This document shows positions 1-8,180 of a stretch of DNA of 22,014 nt, piece by piece. The translations under genes were made by a program, and so were the position numbers. The notes under the pieces are model-generated. The model did not search any database. It saw nothing but the letters and a program-made list of their open reading frames with translations, and was not told the origin of the DNA. Each line of letters begins with the position of its first letter. Position 1 is the stretch's first letter. Source of the DNA: an uncultured Kiritimatiellota bacterium (lineage in GTDB: Bacteria; Verrucomicrobiota; Kiritimatiellia; RFP12; UBA1067); assembly GCA_934654805.1 (NCBI GenBank), contig CAKUGW010000048.1, positions 1 through 22,014 on the forward strand. Reading direction: 5' to 3'.

Positions 1-2
1 AC

Positions 3-65
3 GCGGACAGGATATACACGAAAGGAGGTCTGGCGGCGCTCAAGTCAGGCGTCAAGGCGTTCTGA
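3..65 (+). CDS. 3' end of an unidentified protein (partial)
   Basis: The frame starting at base 3 stays open from the window edge to a TGA at 63-65 and encodes about 20 residues ending in KSGVKAF. The frame is assigned mainly because it ends just before a hairpin (96-114) that could terminate it, and because the residue mix (DRIYTKGGLAAL) looks like ordinary protein. The other two forward frames also stay open for most of this short stretch, so the call is weak. No family can be recognised. It converges with the AraC-type regulator to its right. Confidence 0.3.
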   Translation, partial: ADRIYTKGGLAALKSGVKAF

Positions 66-95
66 AATGTAGGTGCTGAAAATTATGGCGGATTT

Positions 96-114
96 TTCAC
101 GCGACCCGCGTGAA
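96..114. terminator. 8-bp hairpin in convergent gap, possible terminator
   Basis: TTCACGCG and CGCGTGAA form a perfect 8-bp inverted repeat around a 3-nt loop (ACC). It lies 30 bases after the TGA of the partial plus-strand gene and between convergent genes, where a bidirectional terminator is expected. There is no T-run directly after the stem on either strand, so an intrinsic terminator is possible but not proven. Confidence 0.4.
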
Positions 115-128
115 CATTGGCTCAAACC

Positions 129-166
129 GCGCTTTTCAGAAAACGACATTTTTTCTGCGCTTTTCA
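129..166 (+). repeat. 10-bp direct repeat with enclosed hairpin
   Basis: GCGCTTTTCA occurs at 129-138 and again at 157-166, a period of 28 bases. Between and overlapping the copies, CAGAAAA (137-143) and TTTTCTG (151-157) can pair as a 7-bp stem. The stretch is AT-richer than its surroundings and sits in the convergent gap before the GGGGACAGGCCCC-type repeat. Confidence 0.45.
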
Positions 167-178
167 CACATCAGGTCT

Positions 179-212
179 GGGGACAGGCCCCGTCAGGCGG
201 GGGCCTGTCCCC
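179..212. repeat. Perfect 13-bp inverted repeat (GGGGACAGGCCCC)
   Basis: GGGGACAGGCCCC at 179-191 is the exact reverse complement of GGGGCCTGTCCCC at 200-212, with an 8-nt loop. This strong stem lies just downstream of the AraC-type regulator stop codon (minus strand). It could act as a terminator or mRNA 3' stabiliser, or be a REP-like mobile palindrome. The arm sequence overlaps the two-unit tandem repeat to its right. Confidence 0.65.
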
Positions 213-248
213 ATAAATCTGTCAGGCGGGGGTCTGTCCCCACAAATC
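192..248 (+). repeat. Two-unit tandem repeat, 28 bp each
   Basis: Units 192-219 and 221-248 share the pattern GTCAGGCGGGGG-Y-CTGTCCCCA-Y-AAATC and differ at two positions, with a period of 29 bases. The second unit lies inside the last codons of the AraC-type regulator and supplies its TGA stop (222-224). Two units with a 1-bp gap are not a CRISPR array. A degenerate relative of the core is found at 13253-13265. Confidence 0.65.
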
Positions 249-1424
249 CTTTTGCGCCTTTTTCGCACTGGGTGGCTGGCCGCCGACGGCCTTCTTTCGC
301 CAGGCGCCGGGCGAGAGGCCCGTCTCGCGCCTGAAGAAGCGGGCGAGCGCGGCCCCGTCGGCGAACCCGCATTCCGGCGCAAGCGCGGCGAGCGAGCCGA
401 ACGAGTCCGCCAGCCGGCTCTTCACGAAGGCCGTCCGCGCGTCGGCGATGGCCGCGCCGAGGGACTGTCCCGTCAGCTCGCGGAAGCGCAGGCAGGCAAG
501 CGCCCGCGAGCAGCTGAGATGGCGGACGATTTCGGCAAGCGGAATCGCGCGGTCCGCATGGTCCCGGATGTACTCGCGCGCACGGCGGACGAGGTGTTCG
601 GACGGCTTGAGGAAGGCCGTCGTTTCGCGCCGGGCGAACGCCTTTACGGACACGGAGAGGAATGTGGTGCGCGGAGGACGACCCTTGAAAAGGCGCTCGA
701 GCTCGTCGCACGCGCGGAAGCCGAGTTCCTCGTGGTTCGGCTTGACGCTCGACAGGCGCGGCGTAGCCCCGTTGCAGAGCAGCTCGTCGTCGTCCACGCC
801 GAGGATCGCGACCTGGCCCGGCACCTCCAGGCGGGCCTTGTGGCAGAGCTCGGCGACCTGCACGGCGGCCACGTCCCACGCCGCGAGGACGGCGAGGGGC
901 TTCGGCAGCTCCACGAGCCGGCGGAGGACTGCGCCTTCGCCTTCGTCCAGGGGCAGATGCGTGACAGGCAGCGGCACCCGTCGGACGAAGCCGCGCGCGC
1001 GCAGGGCCGACCAGCGGGCGTCCGGGCGATTCGTCGCGAACGCGAAGGCGGCGAAGGCCCCAAGCGACAGGAGACGCTCGGCGGCGACGCGGCCGATCGC
1101 CTCGTCGTCGAGCCTGACGGAGGAGAACGGCCCGCCAGCCATTTCGCGCTCATCCTGGTAGTTCGTGAAGACGGTGGGCAGGTTCGCCGCCCGAAGCGCG
1201 TCGATCACGTCCGTCCCCAGGGGGCGGCAGGAGATCACGCCATCAATCCGCTCGGACCCGACGCGGGCGAGCGCGTCCGGGATCGCCTTTGGGGATTCGA
1301 GCAGCCGCAGCCGCCACGGCCGCCGGCTCCCGACGGCGCGGATGATGCCGGCGAGGCAGTCACGCCCCGAAAGGGTCACGAGGTTGTAGGTGACGAGAAT
1401 CGTCCGTGCCTTTTGCTTGCGCAT
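222..1424 (-). CDS. XylR-like AraC-family transcriptional regulator with LacI-type sugar-binding domain
   Basis: A predicted 400-residue cytoplasmic sugar-responsive regulator. Residues about 8-265 resemble the periplasmic-binding/LacI effector fold, including VPGQVAILGVDDDELLC (201-217) and SSVKPNHEELGFRACDELERL (225-245), as in XylR and relatives. Residues about 275-378 form an AraC-type double helix-turn-helix: the first HTH around IPLAEIVRHLSCSR, the second around FGSLAALAPECGFADGAALARFFRRETGLSPGAWR in two parts. ATG at 1424 is chosen because it gives a normal effector-domain start and directly follows a promoter; upstream in-frame starts would run through that promoter. The last nine residues (KDLWGQTPA) and the stop are encoded by a repeat unit. 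It is divergent from the LamG-GH operon, which it probably controls. The effector sugar is unknown. Confidence 0.9.
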   Translation of the reverse strand: MRKQKARTILVTYNLVTLSGRDCLAGIIRAVGSRRPWRLRLLESPKAIPDALARVGSERIDGVISCRPLGTDVIDALRAANLPTVFTNYQDEREMAGGPFSSVRLDDEAIGRVAAERLLSLGAFAAFAFATNRPDARWSALRARGFVRRVPLPVTHLPLDEGEGAVLRRLVELPKPLAVLAAWDVAAVQVAELCHKARLEVPGQVAILGVDDDELLCNGATPRLSSVKPNHEELGFRACDELERLFKGRPPRTTFLSVSVKAFARRETTAFLKPSEHLVRRAREYIRDHADRAIPLAEIVRHLSCSRALACLRFRELTGQSLGAAIADARTAFVKSRLADSFGSLAALAPECGFADGAALARFFRRETGLSPGAWRKKAVGGQPPSAKKAQKDLWGQTPA

Positions 1425-1431
1425 GGCGGCA

Positions 1432-1461
1432 AGTATACCATATCCGTTGGACGAAATGCAA
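1432..1461 (-). promoter_or_regulatory. Promoter of the AraC-type regulator (leaderless geometry)
   Basis: Read on the minus strand, TTGCAT (1461-1456) and TATACT (1437-1432) are separated by 18 bases and the -10 box has an upstream TG (extended -10). Only seven bases lie between TATACT and the ATG at 1424, so transcription should begin at or one base before the start codon, giving an essentially leaderless mRNA. One operator-like repeat (1444-1454) lies inside the spacer, which suggests autorepression. Confidence 0.6.
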
Positions 1462-1477
1462 ATAAACCATTGGACGA
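1444..1477. promoter_or_regulatory. Tandem 11-bp operator-like repeat
   Basis: CCGTTGGACGA (1444-1454) and CCATTGGACGA (1467-1477) are direct repeats differing at one base, with a 23-bp period (about two helical turns). AraC/XylR-family proteins typically bind paired direct half-sites about 21 bp apart, so this fits a site for the adjacent regulator. The repeats lie upstream of the plus-strand -10 box (an activation position) and within or upstream of the regulator's own promoter. A weaker match, TTGGAACGGACG, begins at 1501. Confidence 0.6.
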
Positions 1478-1514
1478 GACGTGGCGGTCTCAACTGGCGT
1501 TTGGAACGGACGTT

Positions 1515-1524
1515 TTGCTATAAT
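1515..1524 (+). promoter_or_regulatory. Extended -10 promoter of the LamG-GH operon
   Basis: TTGCTATAAT (1515-1524) contains a consensus TATAAT with the extended -10 TG. No good -35 box lies at the normal spacing: TTGGAA at 1501 is only 12 bases away, and the 17-bp position reads GGCGTT. That fits an activator-dependent promoter using the upstream direct repeats. Transcription would start near 1531, leaving a leader of about 50 bases with AAGGAAG (1568-1574) ahead of the ATG at 1581. Confidence 0.6.
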
Positions 1525-1580
1525 GCGTGGTGTCGGGCGAATGGCGTCCGGCGCAGTCAACAGCGAAAAGGAAGCACACG

Positions 1581-4049
1581 ATGATGGTTTCTTCAATGCA
1601 GGCGAAACGGATGTGGGTGCGGCTCGCAACGGTCGCGCTCGCGGGTGTGGCGTCTTCGGCCACGGCCCAGACGACGGCGTGGTGGCATTTCGACGACAAG
1701 GCCCCCGGCCAGCAGACGACGAACAGCACGGACTGGGTTGTCGATTCCATTTACGGCGTCCAGGCCCAGCCGATCATGATGAAGGGCGGGACGGACAACC
1801 AGTTTGAGTCCGGGACGTCCGCGCCGCGTCCGGCCTACGTCGCGCCGCTTGCGACGGGCGTCGTCTACGACCCGGTGACGAAAGTGCGCCGGGAGAACGT
1901 CGCGGCGATGAACTTCTCGGCGCAGCCGGGGCGGGATGCGAACGGGACAAAAGACCTGCCCGCCTACTACGCGGCGGCCCTGCGCGTCGGCGGTGCGGAA
2001 GCCAACCAGGCGGAGGCGACCCAGCCGACGGACGCGATTACCGTCGAATGCTTCGTCCGCACGACGGCGACGGACAAGGACTTCAACGGCCTCGCGCCGA
2101 TCTTCGCCAAGCGAAAAGGCTGGGATTGGCCGAAAGAATCCTACGCGCTGTACATGGACGGCGCCGGCAAGATGGTCGCGCGTCTCAAAGGTGCGCCTTA
2201 CTTCTACAACGACTCAAATCGTCAATACTGCGTCAACGACGGCAAGTGGCACCATGTCGCCCTGACATACAGCGCCTCGGACGCGAAGGTCAAGGTCTAC
2301 GTGGACTATCGACTCGACATGGAAAAGACTATCGAAGGAGGGGGGCAGATCGCATATGACGCCGACACGGCGACGCCGAATCTCCACGCGCTGTGGATCG
2401 GCGGCACGGCCAATTATGACAAGGACAAGGGACGGCGGACCTTTCCCGGCGACATCGACGAGCTGCGCATTTCCGACACGGCGCTGAAGCCCGAGGAGTT
2501 TCTGCGGCTGGAAACGCCCGACGAGCCCGCCTATCGGCTCACGTTCGACGTGCCATCCGCGAACGGCTATGTCGACTCCACGAGCAAGCGGACGTTCCTC
2601 GACACGATGCGACGCGTCTCCGACGGCCTCTTCCTGTCGGCCTGGCTGAAGTGTACGGATGAGAAGAATAAGCCCGGCTCGGCGCTGTATGACACGGCGG
2701 CGAAGTCCGCGGATGCGCTCCGGGCAGGCGTCTTCTCCAATGCCACGGCAAATGCGGCGGCGGTCGAGTTCCAGCCCAAGACAGAGGGCGGCCGCTATGT
2801 GAAGGTGGAGAATTTCACGAAGGAGTTCCTTGGCAACCAGCGCAGCTCCTTTACGGCGGAGTGCTTCTTCAAGACGCGCGGGCAGGTGGACGCCTCACAG
2901 ACGATCTTTCAGATCGGGGCGACGCCAACGATGAAGGTCTTGTTCAACGCCGACAATTCGGGCCGGCTCTTCTACTGCTGGAACACGAACTCTTGGGCGG
3001 GCGCCGCAGGCACGCACACGGACACGGACCGACCGGATGACGGACAATGGCATCATGTGGCCTTCGTCTATGACGACGTGCGCAAGCAGATCCGCTGCTA
3101 TCTCGACTATCGCCGCGACTACGCCGTCTGCGCGACGAACGCTTTGGACCTGAACGCCTCGCTGATGGTTGGCGGCGGTTATTCGGGCGGCAAGTTTGGC
3201 CAGTGCTTTGACGGCTGGATCGACGACGTGCGCGTGACGAAGGCGGCGCTGTCGCCCGAAGAGTTTCTCTGCACCCACGACGTCGCCGTGAAGGCCGACG
3301 ACCCGACGCGCCTCTTCGCGGCGTTCGACGGCAACGCCGGGACGGGGCCGTATCCGTCGTTCACGGGGAACTGGGAGAACGGCCCGGCAGGAACGGGCGG
3401 CAAGGATGCCGGCTTCGCCGGACCGCGGTTCGCGGAACTCCTGCTCGGCGGCGCAGACACGACCGAGCGGACGCCGAACCTCGCCTCGCTGCAGCTGAAC
3501 GGGTCGGCCGTCGCCTTCCCGTCTTCGCGGCTCTACGAGCAGGAGGCGTTCACCGTCGAGTTCTTCGGCAAGTTCAAGAAGATCGACCTCAAGGCGAACA
3601 TCATCCGCTACGTATCGGAGGACACGCTTTCGTCCGCCCCCGTCTGGGCGCTCTATCGCAATGGCCACAAGAACCCGACGATTCAGCTCAGCCTGGCCTT
3701 GGTCAAAGACGGCAAAAGCAGCCAGAACTACAACTTCATGCGCGTCATCCCGGATCTGGAGGACAACCGCTGGCACCATTACGCCCTCACGTTCGCGCCG
3801 ACACCGGACGGGAACACGCATGTCGTCCTTTACCGCGACTATCAGCGGGTCTTCACGGACGGCGACACGGAGGAGGTTGCCGGCCGGCTCAATTTCGCCG
3901 CAGGCGAACGGCTTGTCCTCAACAGCGCGGCCGGAAACGACTTGCAGGTCGCGGGGCGGATCGACTCGCTCCGCTTCTCGAAGGGCGTGCTGCCGCCGGA
4001 AAGGTTCATCCGCAGGGCCAAGGTCGGCTACGTGATGGTCATTTGGTAA
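1581..4049 (+). CDS. Secreted protein with three LamG/concanavalin A-like domains
   Basis: The 822-residue protein starts at ATG 1581 (a second ATG follows directly), preceded by AAGGAAG. A signal peptide ends near residue 29 (LAGVASSATAQ). Three laminin-G-like jelly-roll domains span roughly residues 150-310, 420-565 and 655-810. Each carries the family's W-H-H signature (DGKWHH near 220, DGQWHH near 487, DNRWHH near 728) and ends with a G-x-I-D-x-x-R-x-S/T strand (GDIDELRIS, GWIDDVRVT, GRIDSLRFS). No catalytic domain is seen, so a carbohydrate-binding, adhesive or scaffold role at the cell surface is the likely function. The C-terminus is short, with a basic then hydrophobic tail (RRAKVGYVMVIW). 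It is the first gene of the plus operon; the next start lies 9 bases after its stop. Confidence 0.88.
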   Translation: MMVSSMQAKRMWVRLATVALAGVASSATAQTTAWWHFDDKAPGQQTTNSTDWVVDSIYGVQAQPIMMKGGTDNQFESGTSAPRPAYVAPLATGVVYDPVTKVRRENVAAMNFSAQPGRDANGTKDLPAYYAAALRVGGAEANQAEATQPTDAITVECFVRTTATDKDFNGLAPIFAKRKGWDWPKESYALYMDGAGKMVARLKGAPYFYNDSNRQYCVNDGKWHHVALTYSASDAKVKVYVDYRLDMEKTIEGGGQIAYDADTATPNLHALWIGGTANYDKDKGRRTFPGDIDELRISDTALKPEEFLRLETPDEPAYRLTFDVPSANGYVDSTSKRTFLDTMRRVSDGLFLSAWLKCTDEKNKPGSALYDTAAKSADALRAGVFSNATANAAAVEFQPKTEGGRYVKVENFTKEFLGNQRSSFTAECFFKTRGQVDASQTIFQIGATPTMKVLFNADNSGRLFYCWNTNSWAGAAGTHTDTDRPDDGQWHHVAFVYDDVRKQIRCYLDYRRDYAVCATNALDLNASLMVGGGYSGGKFGQCFDGWIDDVRVTKAALSPEEFLCTHDVAVKADDPTRLFAAFDGNAGTGPYPSFTGNWENGPAGTGGKDAGFAGPRFAELLLGGADTTERTPNLASLQLNGSAVAFPSSRLYEQEAFTVEFFGKFKKIDLKANIIRYVSEDTLSSAPVWALYRNGHKNPTIQLSLALVKDGKSSQNYNFMRVIPDLEDNRWHHYALTFAPTPDGNTHVVLYRDYQRVFTDGDTEEVAGRLNFAAGERLVLNSAAGNDLQVAGRIDSLRFSKGVLPPERFIRRAKVGYVMVIW

Positions 4050-4058
4050 GGGACGCCG

Positions 4059-6443
4059 ATGAAGCGGTCTGGGCTGGTCGGATGGGCTGTCGCGGGCCTG
4101 TTCGCGGCGGGTGCGGCGGAGGCCTCGCCGCTGGAGGCGCGCGTGGACGTCAGCGGACGGCTCGTCGCGCCGTCCTTCGCGTTCAGCCTCGCGGCCTACC
4201 TGCCGGGCTGGGAGGGGTTGGGCGGCAGCCTCGACCTGACGGAATGCCGTACGCAGCGCCGCTGGCAGGTCGTCCGCGACGGCCGGCCGCTCTTCGACGC
4301 CGCGCTCGACTGGCGCGCCGAGACGGACGGTGCGCTCGTCTGCACGTGGACGGCGACCTGCCGCGAGCCGACGGAGCTGCAGTGTCTCGGCCTCATGCTG
4401 AAGCTGCCGGCGGCGGACGTCGTCGGGCGAGCCTGGACGGCGGACGAGACGACGCGCGTCTTCCCGGAGGCGGTCAACGGCGCGGGCGGCTTCGGCAGCG
4501 GGCGGGCGCAACGCTTCGCCTATCCGCTCGCGGGCGGGCGCACGCTGACGCTGGACTGGGAGGAGGCCGTCCCCTACCACGCGCAGGACGGTCGGGTCTG
4601 GGGCGGGACGGTCTTCACGCGCTTCGGCAGCCGCCTGAACCGTCACGCCTACGCGGCGGGCGAGGCGGTCGCCTTCCGTGTGCGCATCGCCGTCACGGGC
4701 GGCATCTCCCTGCGTCCGCACACGCGGCTTGTCATCGCGGAAGGCCCGCAGTGGGCGAAGTTGGAGAACCGGAAGGACATCCTTGCGGGCAGTGCGCTCG
4801 ACTTTTCGGGCATGGGGCTTGCGGACGCGCCGGCGGGGAAGTACGGCTGGCTTCGGGCCGAGGGCGGCGACTTCGCGTTCGAGGGCCGACCGGGCGTCCG
4901 CCAGCGGTTCTACGGCGTGAACCTCTGCGGCACGGCGAACGTCCCCTCGCACGAGGACGCGACGGCGCTCGTCATGCGCCTGCGGAGGCTCGGCTACAAC
5001 ACGATCCGCGTCCACCACCACGACGACGCCTGGCAGCACCGGCCCGACACGCGCGAGCGGCTCGACTTCCTCGTTGCCGAGGCGATCCGGAACGGGCTTT
5101 ACGTCACGACCGACCTCTATGTCTCGCGCAAGGTCAAGTGGCGCGACATCGACGTCGACCGGGACGGCGACGTGCCCGTGCAGCTCTACAAGGCGCTCTG
5201 CATGTGCCATGAGCCGGCCTACCGGGACTGGCGCCGGTTCGCCGAGGCGTTCCTGCGGCACGTCAACCCCTACACGGGACGCGCCTACGCCGACGAGCCG
5301 GGAATGCCGTTTCTCTCCCTCGTCAACGAGGGCGACCTCGCCATGGGCTGGCAGGTCAAGGCGGACGACCCGCGCGTGCGGGCCGCCTGGAAGGCGTTCG
5401 GCGGCGCGGGCGACACGCCCGCCGTCCGGTCGGAGGAATTCAACAGGTTTGACGACCACCTGATGCGGACGTTCACCGAGAAGGCGACGCGGTTCGTCCG
5501 CGCCCTTGGCGCGAAGGCGCTCCTCACGAACGACAACAGCGGGCCGCGCCACGGCGAGGGCGAGGGCGCGACGCCGCTCTTCGACTACGTGGACACGCAC
5601 TTCTACATCGACCACCCGCGCTTTCTCGTGAACCGCTGGCGGCTGCCGTCGTCCTGCCCGAACGAGAACCCGCTGCGCGGCGCCGGCGTGCCGCTGCTGA
5701 ACAAGGGGTATGCGCGGAACGCCTCGAAGCCCTACGCGATCAGCGAATGGAACTTCTCGGGCCCCGGCCAGTACCGGGCGCTCGGCGGCATCCTCACGGG
5801 GGCGCGCGCGGCGCAGGACGGGTGGGATGCGCTCTGGCGCTTTGCCTACGCGCACAGCCGCGACCATTTCCGCGACAGCCCCAATCAGGCGCCGGGCTAC
5901 TTCGACTGCGCGACAGACCCGCTCGGACAGGCGGGCGACCGCGCGTCCGTCTGCCTCTTCCTGCGCGGCGACGCGGACGAGGGGACGCTCACGACGGACG
6001 CGACGGCGGGCGCGATGCGGTTCGTCTCGCCGCGCACGTGCGGCGGGTTCTCCGAGGGCGGCGACATCGACGCGGGGCCTGTCGCCGTGCGCGTGCGCGG
6101 CGTGCCGGCGGCGGCGTGGATCTCGTCGCTGGACGGGCAGCCGATCCCCTCCGCGTCGCGCATCCTTGCGGTTCACCTGACGGACGTGCAGGGCGCGGGG
6201 ACGGTCTACGCCGACGAAACGCGCAAGATCCTGCTGAAGTGGGGAACGGGCTGCCTCGTCGAGAAGGGCGAGGCGGCGTTCGCCGTCCGCCTCGACCGCC
6301 CGGAGGCCTACACGGTCTACGCGCTCGGCACGGACGGGGCGAGGCTCGGGACAGTTCCGGCTGAAGTCCGTCACGGGCGGCTCGTCTTCACGGCCTCGAC
6401 GGCGATAGGCGTCCTCCACTACGAGATCGTCGCGGACAAGTGA
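4059..6443 (+). CDS. Secreted clan GH-A glycoside hydrolase (cellulase-like TIM barrel)
   Basis: A 794-residue exported enzyme with a signal peptide to about residue 22 (GAAEA). Residues about 25-225 form an N-terminal beta-rich region without a clear family. The barrel starts near 280 with RFYGVNLCGTANVPSHEDA and YNTIRVHHHD, typical of GH5/GH-A beta-strands 1-2. The conserved N-E pair in LSLVNEGDLAMGW puts the acid/base at E424, and YAISEWNFSG puts the nucleophile at E563, as expected for a retaining GH-A enzyme. Residues after about 600 form a C-terminal beta-domain. The exact GH family and substrate cannot be assigned by eye. The ATG follows the LamG stop by 9 bases, with TAAGGGA serving as stop and weak ribosome site, so translation is probably coupled. 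Confidence 0.85.
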   Translation: MKRSGLVGWAVAGLFAAGAAEASPLEARVDVSGRLVAPSFAFSLAAYLPGWEGLGGSLDLTECRTQRRWQVVRDGRPLFDAALDWRAETDGALVCTWTATCREPTELQCLGLMLKLPAADVVGRAWTADETTRVFPEAVNGAGGFGSGRAQRFAYPLAGGRTLTLDWEEAVPYHAQDGRVWGGTVFTRFGSRLNRHAYAAGEAVAFRVRIAVTGGISLRPHTRLVIAEGPQWAKLENRKDILAGSALDFSGMGLADAPAGKYGWLRAEGGDFAFEGRPGVRQRFYGVNLCGTANVPSHEDATALVMRLRRLGYNTIRVHHHDDAWQHRPDTRERLDFLVAEAIRNGLYVTTDLYVSRKVKWRDIDVDRDGDVPVQLYKALCMCHEPAYRDWRRFAEAFLRHVNPYTGRAYADEPGMPFLSLVNEGDLAMGWQVKADDPRVRAAWKAFGGAGDTPAVRSEEFNRFDDHLMRTFTEKATRFVRALGAKALLTNDNSGPRHGEGEGATPLFDYVDTHFYIDHPRFLVNRWRLPSSCPNENPLRGAGVPLLNKGYARNASKPYAISEWNFSGPGQYRALGGILTGARAAQDGWDALWRFAYAHSRDHFRDSPNQAPGYFDCATDPLGQAGDRASVCLFLRGDADEGTLTTDATAGAMRFVSPRTCGGFSEGGDIDAGPVAVRVRGVPAAAWISSLDGQPIPSASRILAVHLTDVQGAGTVYADETRKILLKWGTGCLVEKGEAAFAVRLDRPEAYTVYALGTDGARLGTVPAEVRHGRLVFTASTAIGVLHYEIVADK

Positions 6444-6479
6444 CCTTTGAGAGGACAACGAGAAAGGACAAACGAAGAG

Positions 6480-8171
6480 ATGACAATGACGACATTCGCG
6501 CTGATCGCGGCCTTGGCCGTCAACCTTAACGGCCCGTGGCAGTTCAGGTTCGAGGAGGGCAAGGCGCTGGAGGAGACGCCGCGCGCGGCGTTCGAGGCGA
6601 ACGACGTGATGGCCGTGCCCGGCTGCTGGGACGTCCTGCCGCGCTACTACCTCAAGCGCGGCACGGGGCTCTACCGCCGGACGTTCACGCTCGACGGGCC
6701 GATGCGGGACGCGGTGCTCGTCGTGGACGGCATGGGCGTGCGGGCGTCGTTCGCGCTCGATGGCGCGGACCTGGGCCGCCACGACTACCCCTACGCGCGG
6801 CTGGAGATCCCGGTCGGGCCGCTCGCGGCGGGCGCGCACGAGATCGCGGCGGCGGTGGACAACGTCCTCGAATGGCCGCGCGTGAAGCTCGCGCGCCCGT
6901 ACTACGACTTCTACTTCTACGGCGGGCTCTACCACGGCGTCAAGCTCGTCGAGCGCGCGCCGAAGGTCTTCGTCCGCACGCGCGACTGGCGCACGGGGAC
7001 GGTCGAGGTCGCGGTCGAGGGCGGTGCGCCGCGCGGCGCCGTCACGGTGGACGGCAAGGCCGTCGCCGCCGACTGGAAGGACGGTCGCGCGACGCTGCGC
7101 GTGCCGGACTGCCGCCCCTGGTCGCCCGAGGCGCCGAACCTCCACACGCTGTCCGTCCGGTGTGCGGGCGACGGAACGCAGCCGGCCGCCGTGCGCTTCG
7201 GCGTCCGCCAGGTCGAAGCGAAGGGCGGCAAGATTTACCTGAACGGAAAGGAGCTGTTTCTGAAGGGCTTCAACCGCCACGAGTCGTCCGTCCTCGAAGG
7301 CTCGGCGACGGGCGAGACGACGATGCTGCGCGACCTCCAGAACCTGAAGGCCGTCGGCGGCAACTTCATCCGCGGCGCGCACTACCAGCAATGCGCGCGC
7401 TTCCTCGACCTCTGCGACGAGATGGGCGTCCTCGTGTGGGAGGAGTCGCTCGGCTGGGGCAACGGGCAGGACTACACGAACGGCACGTTCCCGCCGAACG
7501 AGGCGGAGGACGCAGGGTTCTGCGAGATGCAGGTCCGCCAGACGCGGGAGATGGTGCGCGCAAGCTTCAACCACCCGAGCGTCATCGTCTACGGCTTCCT
7601 CAACGAATGCGGCAGCCAGAAGGCGTCCGTCAAGGCGCTCGTGGACCGGCTGGCCGCGACGGTCAAGGCCGAGGACTCGGGGCGCCTCGTCACCTTCGCG
7701 TGCAACAACGTCGACGGCGACATCTGCAGCGAGAGCGTGGACCTCGTGTCGATCAACGCCTATCCGGGGACGATCCCCGCGACGCCGGGCACGCCCGCGC
7801 AGCTGAAGGCGAAGGTGGACGCGCGCTTCACGCGCGCGATCGCGCGGTTCCGCAAGCTCTATCCCGACAAGCCGATCATGGTGTCCGAGTCGGGGTGCGG
7901 CGGCCTGTACGGGATGCACGACCCGAACGCCTCGATCAACACCGAGGAGTACCAGGAGGAGTACCTGCGCGACATCCTGGAGTGCCTGTGGGCGAACCCG
8001 GACTGCTCGGGCTTCGCGATCTGGCAGATGAACGACGGGCGCACGCGCGAGCGGTTCTGCGAGAGGAGCTGCTCGGCGATGTTCGGCGGCTCGATCGCGG
8101 GCTGCTTCGACCAGCTGCGGCGGCCGAAGAGGTCGGTTGAGACGGTGAAGGCGTTTTTCAAGGCCAAGTAA
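6480..8171 (+). CDS. GH2 family beta-glycosidase (beta-galactosidase/glucuronidase type)
   Basis: About 563 residues from ATG 6480; ATG 6486 is an alternative and an upstream in-frame ATG at 6447 adds a hydrophilic lead and is less likely. The N-terminus has a short hydrophobic stretch (TFALIAALAVNLNG) that may be a weak signal peptide leading directly into the GH2 jelly-roll (GPWQFRF, GADLGRHDYPYARLEI). An immunoglobulin-like domain follows (about 160-245), then the TIM barrel with LFLKGFNRHESSVLEG. The acid/base is E376 in YGFLNECGS and the nucleophile E470 in IMVSESGCGG. At about 560 residues it is a short GH2 lacking the C-terminal domains of LacZ. The specific sugar is undetermined. It is the third gene of the plus operon, 36 bases after the GH-A stop. 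Confidence 0.87.
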   Translation: MTMTTFALIAALAVNLNGPWQFRFEEGKALEETPRAAFEANDVMAVPGCWDVLPRYYLKRGTGLYRRTFTLDGPMRDAVLVVDGMGVRASFALDGADLGRHDYPYARLEIPVGPLAAGAHEIAAAVDNVLEWPRVKLARPYYDFYFYGGLYHGVKLVERAPKVFVRTRDWRTGTVEVAVEGGAPRGAVTVDGKAVAADWKDGRATLRVPDCRPWSPEAPNLHTLSVRCAGDGTQPAAVRFGVRQVEAKGGKIYLNGKELFLKGFNRHESSVLEGSATGETTMLRDLQNLKAVGGNFIRGAHYQQCARFLDLCDEMGVLVWEESLGWGNGQDYTNGTFPPNEAEDAGFCEMQVRQTREMVRASFNHPSVIVYGFLNECGSQKASVKALVDRLAATVKAEDSGRLVTFACNNVDGDICSESVDLVSINAYPGTIPATPGTPAQLKAKVDARFTRAIARFRKLYPDKPIMVSESGCGGLYGMHDPNASINTEEYQEEYLRDILECLWANPDCSGFAIWQMNDGRTRERFCERSCSAMFGGSIAGCFDQLRRPKRSVETVKAFFKAK

Positions 8172-8180
8172 GTGAATCCC

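Noticed and set aside
192..248. CRISPR-like array
   Set aside because: Only two units with a 1-bp gap and no spacers; the palindromic core fits a REP-like element.
461..471. GGGACTGTCCC palindrome in the AraC-type gene
   Set aside because: Lies in codons of the conserved HTH region (TGQSLG) and is shorter than the dispersed repeat core, so coincidence is likely.
1495..1518. Sigma-54 promoter (TGGC...TTGC)
   Set aside because: The GG and GC dinucleotides are not 10 bp apart, and a consensus extended -10 TATAAT explains the site better.
117..1523. 468-codon plus-strand open frame across the AraC-type gene
   Set aside because: Antisense shadow. It starts inside the repeat-rich gap and ends inside the divergent promoter region.
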